NCBI GenBank assembly: GCA_943842625.1
Contig: CALTCK010000009.1
Coordinates: 62,001-126,000, forward strand
Reading direction: 5' to 3'
DNA: 64,000 nucleotides
From: an uncultured Flavobacteriaceae bacterium
GTDB lineage: Bacteria; Bacteroidota; Bacteroidia; Flavobacteriales; Flavobacteriaceae
Shown here: one piece after another, positions 28,483 through 37,312 of the stretch
Layout: each line of letters opens with the position of its first letter
Numbering within the stretch: position 1 is the first letter of the stretch
The notes under the pieces: generated by a model
The model's input: the letters and a program-made list of their open reading frames with translations, nothing else
Database searches by the model: none
Told to the model about the DNA's origin: nothing
Position numbers and translations under genes: made by a program

Positions 28483-28892
28483 TGTTTTATTTTTAAATAA
28501 TCTTGTAAAATAATAGTAGCACTAATTTCGTCAACTAGAGACTTATTTTGTCGCTTTTTTTTACTTAAGCCACTTTCTATCATTGTTTGTAAAGCTATTT
28601 TACTCGTAAATCGTTCATCCATCCTTTCTATACTTAATGTTGGAAAAGCATTTGTTAATTTTGATATAAAATTCTTAATACATACCTCAACATCAGAATG
28701 CGTACCATCTTTTTGTTTAGGTTCTCCAATTATAATAAGCTCAACGTCCTCTTTTGCAAAATAATCTTTTAAAAATGAAATTAAATATTTGGTTGAAACT
28801 GTTGTTAAACCAGACGCTATTATCTGCATTTCGTCAGTAATTGCGATACCCGTTCTTTTGGTTCCAAAATCTATTGCTAATAATCGTGCCAT
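28479..28892 (-). CDS. ruvX: Holliday junction resolvase-like protein RuvX (YqgF)
   Basis: A 137-residue RNase H-fold protein. The first strand carries LAIDFGTKRTGIAI with the catalytic Asp (residues 5-18), the second ELIIIGEPKQKDG, and a third MDERFTSKIA with the other acidic residues, ending in SLVDEISATIILQDYL. In bacteria the family is involved in 16S rRNA 5' maturation and was first proposed as a junction resolvase. First gene of its operon, with a -7 box 9 bases upstream. Confidence 0.95.
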   Translation of the reverse strand: MARLLAIDFGTKRTGIAITDEMQIIASGLTTVSTKYLISFLKDYFAKEDVELIIIGEPKQKDGTHSDVEVCIKNFISKLTNAFPTLSIERMDERFTSKIALQTMIESGLSKKKRQNKSLVDEISATIILQDYLKIKQ

Positions 28893-28900
28893 ATTTTGTG

Positions 28901-28908
28901 CAAAAATA
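28901..28908 (-). promoter_or_regulatory. -7 promoter box for the ruvX operon
   Basis: On the minus strand TATTTTTG, matching TAnnTTTG, 9 bases before the ruvX ATG. The dapD box lies on the other strand 24 bases away, so the region is a compact divergent promoter. Confidence 0.45.
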
Positions 28909-28931
28909 AGGGATTAATTAAAAGTGACTTC

Positions 28932-28939
28932 TATCTTTG
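28932..28939 (+). promoter_or_regulatory. -7 promoter box for dapD
   Basis: TATCTTTG matches TAnnTTTG, 18 bases before the dapD ATG at 28958, in the divergent region shared with ruvX. Confidence 0.45.
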
Positions 28940-28957
28940 TGAAATTATTAGATAAAT

Positions 28958-29773
28958 ATGACTGATTTACAAGAAATTATTGAAAAAGCATGGAACGACC
29001 GATCTCTATTAGCTGATCCAACTTATATCAATACTATAAGAGAGGTAATAAGTTTACTGGATGATGGTAAACTTCGTTGCGCAGAACCTACCAAAAATGG
29101 TTGGCAAGTTAACGAATGGGTAAAAAAAGCAGTAGTTCTTTATTTTCCTGTTCAAAAAATGGAAGTGTTGGAAACCGGTATTTTCGAATACCATGATAAA
29201 ATTCCCCTAAAAAGAGGATATCAAAAAAAAGGAATACGAGTAGTACCACACGCGGTTGCAAGACATGGCGCTTATATTTCGAAAGGTGTTATTTTAATGC
29301 CCAGTTATGTTAACATAGGAGCTTATGTCGATGAAGGTACCATGGTAGACACATGGGCCACAGTCGGAAGTTGTGCACAAATCGGCAAAAATGTACATCT
29401 AAGTGGAGGCGTTGGTATTGGTGGTGTTTTAGAACCCTTACAAGCTGCTCCCGTAATTATTGAAGATAATGCTTTTATTGGATCTCGTTGCATCGTAGTT
29501 GAAGGTGTTAAAGTTGAAAAAGAAGCTGTTCTTGGAGCTAATGTAGTTTTAACAGCATCAACAAAAATTATTGATGTTACTCAAAGCGTTCCAATAGAGA
29601 CCAAAGGGATTGTTCCTGCAAGATCAGTAGTTATACCTGGCAGCTACACTAAATCATTTGCAGCAGGTGAATATCAAGTACCGTGCGCATTGATTATTGG
29701 TAAAAGAAAAGAAAGCACTAATAAAAAAACTTCTTTAAACGATGCTCTCAGAGAATACGATGTGGCTATTTAG
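28958..29773 (+). CDS. dapD: 2,3,4,5-tetrahydropyridine-2,6-dicarboxylate N-succinyltransferase
   Basis: A 271-residue cytosolic enzyme of lysine and diaminopimelate synthesis that succinylates tetrahydrodipicolinate. An N-terminal helical domain is followed by a left-handed beta-helix of hexapeptide repeats (GAYISKGVILMPSYVNIGAY, GTMVDTWATVGSCAQIG, GVGIGGVLEP, AFIGSRCIVVEGV, AVLGANVVLTAST). Length is that of E. coli DapD. It is expressed away from ruvX. Its presence means the succinylase branch supplies meso-DAP for peptidoglycan. Confidence 0.97.
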   Translation: MTDLQEIIEKAWNDRSLLADPTYINTIREVISLLDDGKLRCAEPTKNGWQVNEWVKKAVVLYFPVQKMEVLETGIFEYHDKIPLKRGYQKKGIRVVPHAVARHGAYISKGVILMPSYVNIGAYVDEGTMVDTWATVGSCAQIGKNVHLSGGVGIGGVLEPLQAAPVIIEDNAFIGSRCIVVEGVKVEKEAVLGANVVLTASTKIIDVTQSVPIETKGIVPARSVVIPGSYTKSFAAGEYQVPCALIIGKRKESTNKKTSLNDALREYDVAI

Positions 29774-29833
29774 CAATAACGAACTCAAAAAAAGCTTATC
29801 TTTCTTGTCTAATTCATAGTCATAAAATAATTA

Positions 29834-31711
29834 ATGAAAATACTTGTAATACAACAAAAAATGATTGGTGACGTATTAGTTAGCTCATTACTTTGTAATA
29901 ATTTAAGAAAAGCTTACCCGAGTGCGCAAATAGATTATATGGTCTATAAAAGTACGCTACCCGTTTTAAAAGGAAACACGAGTATTGACAATTTTATTTT
30001 ATTTGAAAAAAAACATCGAAAAAGTAAATTAAAATTTTTCAAATTAATATTTGATATTAGAAAAGAAAAATATGACTTGGTTATTGATGCTTATTCAAAA
30101 TTAGAAAGTTGGTTAACCGTACTTTTTTCTAATGCCACAACTAAAATTTCGTACAAAAAATTTGGTAGAACTTTCTTGTATACGCATAATGTTCCATTAT
30201 GTGACGAACCTAAATCAAATATAGGTCTAGTAATAGAACGAAGGCTTTCGCTATTATCACCACTAAATCTTGATACAAGAATAGAAGTAGTACCAAGTCT
30301 GCTAGTTACAGAGGAAGAACGAAAAATTGTTGCTAAATTATTTAATGATTTTAAATTAGATACCACAAAAAAAACAGTGATGATATCCATTGTTGGTAGT
30401 AGATTTAATAAAACGTATCCATTAAATTACATGGCTAGGGTAATTGATTTAATTGCTACGAAAGTAGATGCAAATATCCTTTTCAATTATATTCCTAAAC
30501 AGCGAGAACTAGCAAAAAAGGTTTATAATTATTGTTCTGAAGAAACAAAAAAAAATATATTCTTTGATTTATTAGGCAAAGATTTGAGGGAGTTTATAAC
30601 TATAATGGATGCTTGCGATTTTATTGTAGGAAATGATGGTGGTGCTATTAATATGTCTAAAGCTTTAAAAAAACCATCATTTACTATTTTTTCACCTTGG
30701 ATTGAAAAACGTTTTTGGTCAACTTTTGAAGATGGAAAACTTCATAGTTCCGTTCATTTATTAGATTATCAACCTCAATTAATAAAGGGAATAAAAAAGA
30801 AACAATTAAAAAATCAATCCATCGAGCTTTACCAGCATTTAAACCCTTCTTATTTTGAATCTAAGTTATTACAATTTATAGAATATAACTTAAACGAAGA
30901 AAAACCTCTACCTATCCCTACTGATTTTGATCAAGTGTATGCCCTGCACAAGGAATTTCCTCTCTCTGCTGTCATAATAACTTATAATGAAGAAGAACAT
31001 ATAGAAAAATGTTTAGCATCACTTGTTGGCATTGCCGATGAAATTATAGTGGTTGATTCTTTTTCTACGGATAAAACAGAAGAGATTTGTTCTAAATATA
31101 ATGTCAATTTCATCAAACATAAGTTTCAAGGATATATAGAACAGAAAAATTATGCAATACGACAAGCTAAATATAATTATATTTTATCGCTAGATGGAGA
31201 CGAGGCTTTGTCTGAAAAGTTAAAAAAATCTATTATAGATATTAAAATACACTGGGATCATGACGGTTATTATTCTAATAGACTAAATAATTATTGTGGA
31301 ACATGGATAAAGCACTCAGGATGGTATCCTGATAAAAAAATACGTCTATTTAAAAAAGGTAGTGGAGAATGGAAAGGCATTAATCCACATGATAGTTACA
31401 CGCTTAAAAAAGGAAAAAAAATTGGTAAACTGGAGGGTGATATACACCACTGGATTCATAAAGACTATCAAGAACTAATCGATAAAGTGGAAAATTTTTC
31501 TACAATCGCATCGAATGCGTACTATCAATTAGGAATAAAATCTACTTATTTCAAAATACTGCTTAGACCAACCTGGGCATTTTTTTATTCTTATATTTTA
31601 AGATTCGGTATTTTGAATGGAAAAATTGGTTATAGAATTTGCAAACAAAAATTTAGAATAACATTATTAAAATATCAAAAACTATACAGACTTTGGCATC
31701 AAAACTCCTAG
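29834..31711 (+). CDS. fused GT9 heptosyltransferase-like / GT2 glycosyltransferase
   Basis: A 625-residue protein with two complete glycosyltransferase domains. Residues 1 to about 345 are GT9, the ADP-heptose LPS heptosyltransferase family (start MKILVIQQKMIGDVLVSSLL; VGNDGGAINMSKALKKPSF near 265). After a short proline- and acid-containing linker, residues from about 375 form a WaaE/KdtX-like GT2 domain (SAVIITYNEEEHIEKC, IIVVDSFSTDKTEEIC, LDGDEAL near 454). Such pairs are usually separate genes. It probably acts at the inner membrane in LPS core assembly. A GTG in the linker could allow separate GT2 translation. A fusion made by a sequence error is possible given other indels here. Confidence 0.88.
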   Translation: MKILVIQQKMIGDVLVSSLLCNNLRKAYPSAQIDYMVYKSTLPVLKGNTSIDNFILFEKKHRKSKLKFFKLIFDIRKEKYDLVIDAYSKLESWLTVLFSNATTKISYKKFGRTFLYTHNVPLCDEPKSNIGLVIERRLSLLSPLNLDTRIEVVPSLLVTEEERKIVAKLFNDFKLDTTKKTVMISIVGSRFNKTYPLNYMARVIDLIATKVDANILFNYIPKQRELAKKVYNYCSEETKKNIFFDLLGKDLREFITIMDACDFIVGNDGGAINMSKALKKPSFTIFSPWIEKRFWSTFEDGKLHSSVHLLDYQPQLIKGIKKKQLKNQSIELYQHLNPSYFESKLLQFIEYNLNEEKPLPIPTDFDQVYALHKEFPLSAVIITYNEEEHIEKCLASLVGIADEIIVVDSFSTDKTEEICSKYNVNFIKHKFQGYIEQKNYAIRQAKYNYILSLDGDEALSEKLKKSIIDIKIHWDHDGYYSNRLNNYCGTWIKHSGWYPDKKIRLFKKGSGEWKGINPHDSYTLKKGKKIGKLEGDIHHWIHKDYQELIDKVENFSTIASNAYYQLGIKSTYFKILLRPTWAFFYSYILRFGILNGKIGYRICKQKFRITLLKYQKLYRLWHQNS

Positions 31712-31762
31712 AGGCACTTCTTTTTATTCTCCAGAGAAATTATGCTAAATATTTCTAAATTT

Positions 31763-32539
31763 TTATTTCCAAAAAAATATTTTTTTCTTTGTAGCCATTT
31801 TTTTGTGGTATTTTTTTTGAAATTCTTCCGTAAACAACCACATTTGATTAAATATTTTTTTTTCACTTTCATCAAATAACTTGGCATATTCATTTGCCAT
31901 AACTTTAACCATCTCTTTTCTTGGAGTTAATTTTGAGAAATTTTTCATACGGTCTTTAAAAGACATTTGGTGAAATTTCATTCTATTCAAATCAACCAAG
32001 TAAAAATCATACTTTTTTGTAGATTCATTTTTTTTTATAAGCGTATTTCCCGGAGAGTGATCTAAAAAATTAATTCCTTTTTCGTGTAAATCAAAAGTGA
32101 AACGGGTAAATTCTCTGAGGATAGTATCAAAATCTGGATAATCTTTATTGTTTACTAATTCTCTGTAGGTGATATCATAATCTAATTGGTTACTTATATA
32201 GAAACTTTTGTTTAAAAAATTAAAATTAGAAAACTCAAAGTAAGCAATTGGTTTTGGAGTATTAATCCCATTGTTTATAAGAATCTCTGCATACTCAAAA
32301 GATCGATGTGCTTTTGATTTTCTAAAAAAAGAATAAGCAATTCTATTTATTAAATGTGGAACTTTGAAGGATTTAACATTTAAGCTAAAATTTTCAATTG
32401 TAATCTTTTTAATGGTATTTCGACTTCCCTTTTCCCCATCAAAATTATCAAAATCTTTTATCACATCTGAAATTATTTTAATAGAGGCGACTGTTTGATC
32501 CTTGTTGAATACTTTGTGTTCTTTATTTCTGATTGACAT
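31763..32539 (-). CDS. Kdo/LPS-kinase-like protein (InaA/WaaP-type kinase fold)
   Basis: I chose the ATG at 32539 (MSIRNKEHKVF); the frame is open further upstream to 32647 but those residues are hydrophobic and unlike the family. The 258-residue protein has a kinase-like fold: a VNNKDYP region, a catalytic-loop-like LDHSPGNTL and a metal-binding-like FYLVDLNRMKF. This is the layout of small lipopolysaccharide kinases that phosphorylate Kdo or heptose. Its place between a GT9-GT2 fusion and two glycosyltransferase genes supports a role in LPS core modification. It is on the opposite strand to its neighbours and divergent from the GT4 gene. Confidence 0.82.
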   Translation of the reverse strand: MSIRNKEHKVFNKDQTVASIKIISDVIKDFDNFDGEKGSRNTIKKITIENFSLNVKSFKVPHLINRIAYSFFRKSKAHRSFEYAEILINNGINTPKPIAYFEFSNFNFLNKSFYISNQLDYDITYRELVNNKDYPDFDTILREFTRFTFDLHEKGINFLDHSPGNTLIKKNESTKKYDFYLVDLNRMKFHQMSFKDRMKNFSKLTPRKEMVKVMANEYAKLFDESEKKIFNQMWLFTEEFQKKYHKKMATKKKIFFWK

Positions 32540-32602
32540 AAAAAGATACCTGTTTTGATAAGGTTTAATGATATTTAATAATATATTTAAATATTGAAAT
32601 CG

Positions 32603-32610
32603 TAAATTTG
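32603..32610 (+). promoter_or_regulatory. -7 promoter box for the GT4 gene
   Basis: TAAATTTG matches TAnnTTTG, 59 bases before the GT4 ATG at 32670, within the divergent region shared with the kinase-like gene. Confidence 0.35.
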
Positions 32611-32669
32611 TAAAGATAAAGTTATAATTATAAATGTATATATTCAATTACTTTTAATTACACTTGTTT

Positions 32670-33728
32670 ATGTTAGATTCACAAAACATAGTTTATATTT
32701 TTCATAAAAACGGTGCAAATAGTCACTATTTAGCATTAAATCACCTTCTTGATAAAAAAGGAATGGTTTTAGAGTATAGAGAGTTTTCTATAATCAGTAA
32801 AGTCATTAAAGCAATTTTAACTTTAAATGGTAAGTTATTTAAGAAACAACTAATTAATTTTTTCTTCATTATAAATCTAGTATTTACTAAAAACAAAAAG
32901 ATAGTCTTAGGGATTGCTCCTTTTGACTCCAAGCTAAAATCACTCCTAAGAATTTTACAAAATCATAAAGTTTTTTACCATACCTCGTGGACCTACTGGG
33001 ATAAAAGTTTTCATCCTAAACAAAAAAACAACTCATCTAAAGTCTACCAAACGTGGTGTCAATTTCTTGAAAAAAAGTGTATTCATTTATTTGCAGTAAC
33101 TCAGCAAAGTAAAAATCAATTATTAAAAAATTATAATATTTCTAATAAAAAAATTAGTGTAGTTTACCATTCACTAGATGGAGTATTTAAAAATGAATTT
33201 AAAACAAATAAAAAATCACTTAGTTTTATTTATTTTGGAAGATTAGTCCCACAAAAGGGTCTAAAGGAACTCGTAAATTATTTTGAAAAACAAAAGAATG
33301 CAATATTAACTATTGTTGGTGACGGAAAAGAAAAACATCTCGTAACATCAATTGCCGATACAAATAATTCTATAAGATGGATTCCACATATCTCCAATAA
33401 ACAAAAACTTGCTCAACTGCTAAATACACAACAATACTTAGTATTAAATTCAATAAGAACCCAAAAATGGGAGGAATTATTTGGCATGGCTATCATTGAG
33501 GCTATGTCGCAAGGAGTTATTCCGATTGCCACAAATCACTCAGGTCCCAAAGAAATAATTACAGAAGATGTAGGGCTTTTAACTGAAGAAGGCGAAATTA
33601 CATTAGCTATTTCAAAATTAATTGACAAAAAAAAATTTGAGGTATCTATGTCTAATAATGCAAGAATTGAAGCTAGAAAATATTATGTAGAATCAATTGC
33701 ACAACGATGGCAACCAATTTTAAATTAA
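32670..33728 (+). CDS. GT4-family glycosyltransferase
   Basis: A 352-residue GT-B fold enzyme. I use the ATG at 32670; a TTG lies two codons upstream. The C-terminal half carries the family pattern: SFIYFGRLVPQKGLKELV, LTIVGDGKEKHLV and the sugar-nucleotide-binding ELFGMAIIEAMSQGVIPIAT (E-x7-E). It would add a retaining-linkage sugar to a lipid-linked or LPS acceptor on the cytoplasmic face. The donor is unknown. The next glycosyltransferase gene starts 1 base after its stop, so the two are one transcript. Confidence 0.93.
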   Translation: MLDSQNIVYIFHKNGANSHYLALNHLLDKKGMVLEYREFSIISKVIKAILTLNGKLFKKQLINFFFIINLVFTKNKKIVLGIAPFDSKLKSLLRILQNHKVFYHTSWTYWDKSFHPKQKNNSSKVYQTWCQFLEKKCIHLFAVTQQSKNQLLKNYNISNKKISVVYHSLDGVFKNEFKTNKKSLSFIYFGRLVPQKGLKELVNYFEKQKNAILTIVGDGKEKHLVTSIADTNNSIRWIPHISNKQKLAQLLNTQQYLVLNSIRTQKWEELFGMAIIEAMSQGVIPIATNHSGPKEIITEDVGLLTEEGEITLAISKLIDKKKFEVSMSNNARIEARKYYVESIAQRWQPILN

Positions 33729-33729
33729 T

Positions 33730-34647
33730 ATGTTAGACGTCAGTTGCATTATCATAAACTACAATACTTCAAATTATACTTATGAAGCTGTTAAATCATT
33801 ATACGAAACCCATAAAAACAATCTAAATTTTGAAATTATCGTCGTTGATAACGCATCAAAAAAAGACGATTACACCACCTTAAAATCAAAATTAGACAGT
33901 TTACATAAAAGCAATTTACAATTAATTAGAAGTAATATTAATACTGGTTTTGGTGGAGGAAATATGTTAGGAGTTTCCAATGCGTCGCCTTCTAAATATT
34001 ATGCTTTTATTAATAATGACACTTTACAAGTGAGTGAATATTGTCTCATACATTTGATGAAATTTTTAGAATCTGAATCTCAAGCTGGTTTGTGCTCACC
34101 ACAAATGTTGGATGAACATAAAAATTTTAGAGTAACTATAGATCATTTTTCATCTTTACAACGAGAGATATTAAGACGTCCGTTTCTAGAAACATTTTTT
34201 CCTAAAACATATCTCAATAGAAAGATAAGATATGAAAAACCTACAAAAGTTAATTACGTTCAAGGATCATTTATGTTTATTGGGAGTGCAGATTTTAACG
34301 AAATTGGTGGTTTTGATACAAATTTATTTTTATACTATGAAGAATCTGATATTTCGTTACGTCTATTAAAATTAAAAAATAAATACACCTATTTGGTTCC
34401 CTCATTGGAATATATTCATTACAAGAGTGCTAGTATTAAAAAAAATATCGACATTAAAATTGAACAAAAAATTTCTTTGTTGTACCACACAAAAAAACAT
34501 TATGGTTGGTGGCAACAAAAAATATTGAATTTGTATTTTATAATTAGATATTTTTTTTCCGCTATCGTCAAACCAAAATATTGGAAACTGTTTATGACGC
34601 TTTTAATTGGGGCACCTTTATCAAAATCCTTAAAGTTTAAACAATAA
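33730..34647 (+). CDS. GT2-family glycosyltransferase
   Basis: A 305-residue rhamnosyltransferase-like GT2 protein: IIINYNTSNYTYEAVKSL at the start, IIVVDNASKKDD, NTGFGGGNMLG, the DxD-like YAFINNDTL, and FLYYEESDISLRL with the catalytic acidic residues. The C-terminal 50 residues are aromatic and hydrophobic and may attach it to the membrane. It starts 1 base after the GT4 gene. The cluster fits LPS core or O-antigen assembly. The sugar is not identifiable. Confidence 0.93.
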   Translation: MLDVSCIIINYNTSNYTYEAVKSLYETHKNNLNFEIIVVDNASKKDDYTTLKSKLDSLHKSNLQLIRSNINTGFGGGNMLGVSNASPSKYYAFINNDTLQVSEYCLIHLMKFLESESQAGLCSPQMLDEHKNFRVTIDHFSSLQREILRRPFLETFFPKTYLNRKIRYEKPTKVNYVQGSFMFIGSADFNEIGGFDTNLFLYYEESDISLRLLKLKNKYTYLVPSLEYIHYKSASIKKNIDIKIEQKISLLYHTKKHYGWWQQKILNLYFIIRYFFSAIVKPKYWKLFMTLLIGAPLSKSLKFKQ

Positions 34648-34749
34648 AAATATAGCTTTAATTTGTCAATTCATGATTTATGAAAATTTTAAAAATAACA
34701 GTGGCTTTATTTTATTATTTTTACCAAGTAATTCAAATCGATAATTCAC

Positions 34750-35310
34750 ATGCAAACCGAAATTAATGAATGTCTAAATGTGCTTAAAAAAGGTGGTATT
34801 ATACTCTACCCTACTGACACGGTTTGGGGTATTGGATGTGATGCAACTAATTATGAAGCAGTCGATAAGATTTTTAAATTAAAAAAAAGAGCATCTAATA
34901 AATCTATGATTTCATTAGTGAATGATTTTAAAATGCTCAATCAGTATATTGAAGATGTACCAGAGGTTACCTATGATATCATTAAGTATGCAACCACCCC
35001 AACCACCATAATCTATGATCGTCCCTTACACGTGGCTGAAAATTTAATAGCTGAAGATAATTCAATAGGAATTAGAGTCGTTAGAGATGGTTTTGTAAGC
35101 AAATTAATCAAAAAATTTAAAAAACCAATTGTATCTACTTCCGCAAATTTAACTGGAAAAGCAACTCCAAATAATTTTAAAGAAATCAATAAAATTATTT
35201 TAGAGGGAGTTGACTATGTAGTTCCATTGAATCAACAAACTAAACCTTCAAAACCATCATCCATTATAAAAATTAAAACCAATGGATCTGTTAGCGTTAT
35301 TCGTAAGTAA
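34750..35310 (+). CDS. tsaC: L-threonylcarbamoyladenylate synthase (YrdC/Sua5 family)
   Basis: A 186-residue protein with the YrdC fold: GGIILYPTDTVWGIGCDATN (residues 15-34), LKKRASNKSMISLV and, later, IVSTSANLTGKATPNNF. It makes threonylcarbamoyl-AMP from threonine, bicarbonate and ATP for the universal t6A37 modification of ANN-decoding tRNAs. It lacks the Sua5 C-terminal domain, so it is the short TsaC form. The gene 23 bases downstream is cca, another tRNA-processing gene. Confidence 0.94.
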   Translation: MQTEINECLNVLKKGGIILYPTDTVWGIGCDATNYEAVDKIFKLKKRASNKSMISLVNDFKMLNQYIEDVPEVTYDIIKYATTPTTIIYDRPLHVAENLIAEDNSIGIRVVRDGFVSKLIKKFKKPIVSTSANLTGKATPNNFKEINKIILEGVDYVVPLNQQTKPSKPSSIIKIKTNGSVSVIRK

Positions 35311-35333
35311 TTTACTTAATCATTAAAAAAATA

Positions 35334-36756
35334 GTGTCTAAAAAAATACATACAACAGCACTTTCAAAGCCTATTTTTAAAATAGTAGCTGAAGCATCTT
35401 CTTTATTAAACATAGAAAGTTATGTAATTGGAGGATATGTTAGAGACTTCATTTTAAAAAGGGAAAAATCAAAAGACATTGATATAGTAACCATTGGTAG
35501 TGGTATCGATTTGGCAAAAAAAGTTTCAAGTTTGATTCCAAGTCAGCCTAAAGTATCCATTTTTAAAAATTATGGAACTGCGATGTTAAAAACGGATGAA
35601 ATTGAAATTGAATTTGTAGGAGCAAGAAAAGAGTCTTATCAAAAAACTAGTAGAAATCCTGCTATTGAAGAGGGAACCTTGGAAGACGATCAAAATCGAA
35701 GAGATTTTTCAATTAATGCAGTGGCATTGAGTTTAAACGAGTATAATTTTGGTGAACTTTTAGATCCTTTTAATGGGATCAATGATTTAAAAAATAAAAT
35801 AATTAGGACACCACTTGACCCAGATATTACCTATAGTGACGATCCATTACGAATGTTAAGAGCGATTCGATTTGCTACGCAACTTCAATTTAGAATAGAG
35901 GATCAGTCCTTTAAATCGATTGAAAAAAATGCAAAACGAATCAGTATAATTTCTACAGAACGAATTGTAGATGAGCTATCACAAAATATTGGCATCTCCG
36001 AAGCCTTCTATTGGTTTTGCTATTCTAAATAAAGTTAATTTATTAACTCATATTTTACCAGAGCTTTCAAATTTAAAAGGTGTTGACAGTATCGAAGGTC
36101 AACGTCACAAAGATAACTTTTGGCACACGCTTGAAGTGGTAGACAACATTGCTAAAAGCACAGATAATATATGGTTACGCTGGGCAGCACTGTTACATGA
36201 TATCGGAAAAGCACCCACTAAAAAATTTGATAAGAAAATAGGTTGGACTTTTCATGGTCACGAATTTGTTGGATCAAAAATGGTCTATAAATTATTTAAG
36301 CGGTTGAAAATGCCTTTGAATGAAAAAATGAAATTTGTTCAAAAAATGGTATTCATGAGCTCAAGACCAATCGTAATTGCTTCGGATGTGACCGATAGCG
36401 CTGTACGCAGATTAGTTTTTGACGCAGGAGATCACATTGAAGATTTAATGACCCTATGCGAAGCAGACATTACAACTAAAAACCCTGAAAAATTCAAAAG
36501 ATATCATCAAAATTTTCAAAGGGTAAGAGCTAAAATAATTGAAGTTGAGGAGCGGGATCATATCAGAAATTTTCAACCCCCAATTTCCGGAGAAGAAATC
36601 ATCAAAACATTTAATTTAAAACCTTCAAAAGAAATAGGAATAATCAAAGATGCTATTAAAGAAGCTATCCTGGAAGGCAAAATTCCAAATGAATATATCC
36701 CTGCTAAAGAATTCATGCTTCAAAAAGGGAAAGAACTAGGATTAAAAAGTTACTGA
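35334..36756 (+). pseudogene. cca: CCA-adding tRNA nucleotidyltransferase, one frameshift
   Basis: Two overlapping frames make one 473-residue protein once one extra base near 35975-35990 is removed: the first frame ends around ERIVDEL and the second continues [16 protein letters not shown]. The first half is the class II nucleotidyltransferase core (VIGGYVRDFIL, the metal-binding KDIDIV, EGTLEDDQNRRDFSINA, DPLRMLRAIRF). The second half has an HD domain ([17 protein letters not shown]). The enzyme adds or repairs the 3' CCA of tRNA and is normally essential, so a sequence error is far likelier than loss. Start is GTG at 35334. Confidence 0.9.
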
Positions 36757-36757
36757 T

Positions 36758-37312
36758 ATGGAATTTGTAAAATTAGAATCTGATCGTCTATTAATTCGTC
36801 CCTTTAAAATAGGAGATGAACAAGCCATACTCGAGTTGAATTCAAATTCTCTTGTTCAAAAATATACAGGAGATACTCTCTTAACCACTAAAGAGCAAGC
36901 TGAAGATGTTTTACATAATATCATCCTTAAAGATTATGAAATTTACGGATATGGTAGGTTTGCGGTTATCTATAAACCTGATCAAAAACTTATCGGTTTT
37001 ACAGGAATTAAGTATTTACCTGAAGCAAATGGAGAATCGGATTTAGGCTATCGTTTTTTACCAGAATATTGGGGAAAAGGTATTGCCACAGAATCCTCAA
37101 AAATGGCTTTAAAATTTGCTTTTAAAAAACTTAAACTTAAACAAATTTTTGGTTTTGCAGAGCTAGAAAATAGTGCTTCTAAAAATGTTTTGCTAAAAGT
37201 GGGTTTTAAGTTAGATAAAATTGATTTTTATCCTGGTGAAGAAGACATTCCAGAAAAAAAAACTCTTCAATGGTTTGTGTTAACAAAGAAAGAATATGCT
37301 AAAACGATTTAA
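36758..37312 (+). CDS. GNAT-family N-acetyltransferase (RimJ/RimL-like)
   Basis: A 184-residue cytosolic protein starting 1 base after cca. It has the Acetyltransf_3 layout: RLLIRPFKIGDEQAIL at the start, IGFTGIKYLPEANGESDLGYRFLPEYWGKG with the acetyl-CoA pyrophosphate-binding loop, and ENSASKNVLLKVGFK at the end. The substrate could be a protein N-terminus, an amino acid or another amine; no evidence decides. It overlaps the heme A synthase gene by 17 bases. Confidence 0.93.
   Translation: MEFVKLESDRLLIRPFKIGDEQAILELNSNSLVQKYTGDTLLTTKEQAEDVLHNIILKDYEIYGYGRFAVIYKPDQKLIGFTGIKYLPEANGESDLGYRFLPEYWGKGIATESSKMALKFAFKKLKLKQIFGFAELENSASKNVLLKVGFKLDKIDFYPGEEDIPEKKTLQWFVLTKKEYAKTI

Noticed and set aside
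32540-32647. 36-codon N-terminal extension of the Kdo-kinase-like protein
   Set aside because: It is an N/I/Y-rich translation of an AT-rich promoter region, overlaps a promoter box for the divergent gene, and does not resemble the family N-terminus.
34681-34755. 24-codon ATG frame before tsaC
   Set aside because: It ends within the tsaC start region, shows no typical small-protein pattern and could arise by chance in AT-rich DNA.
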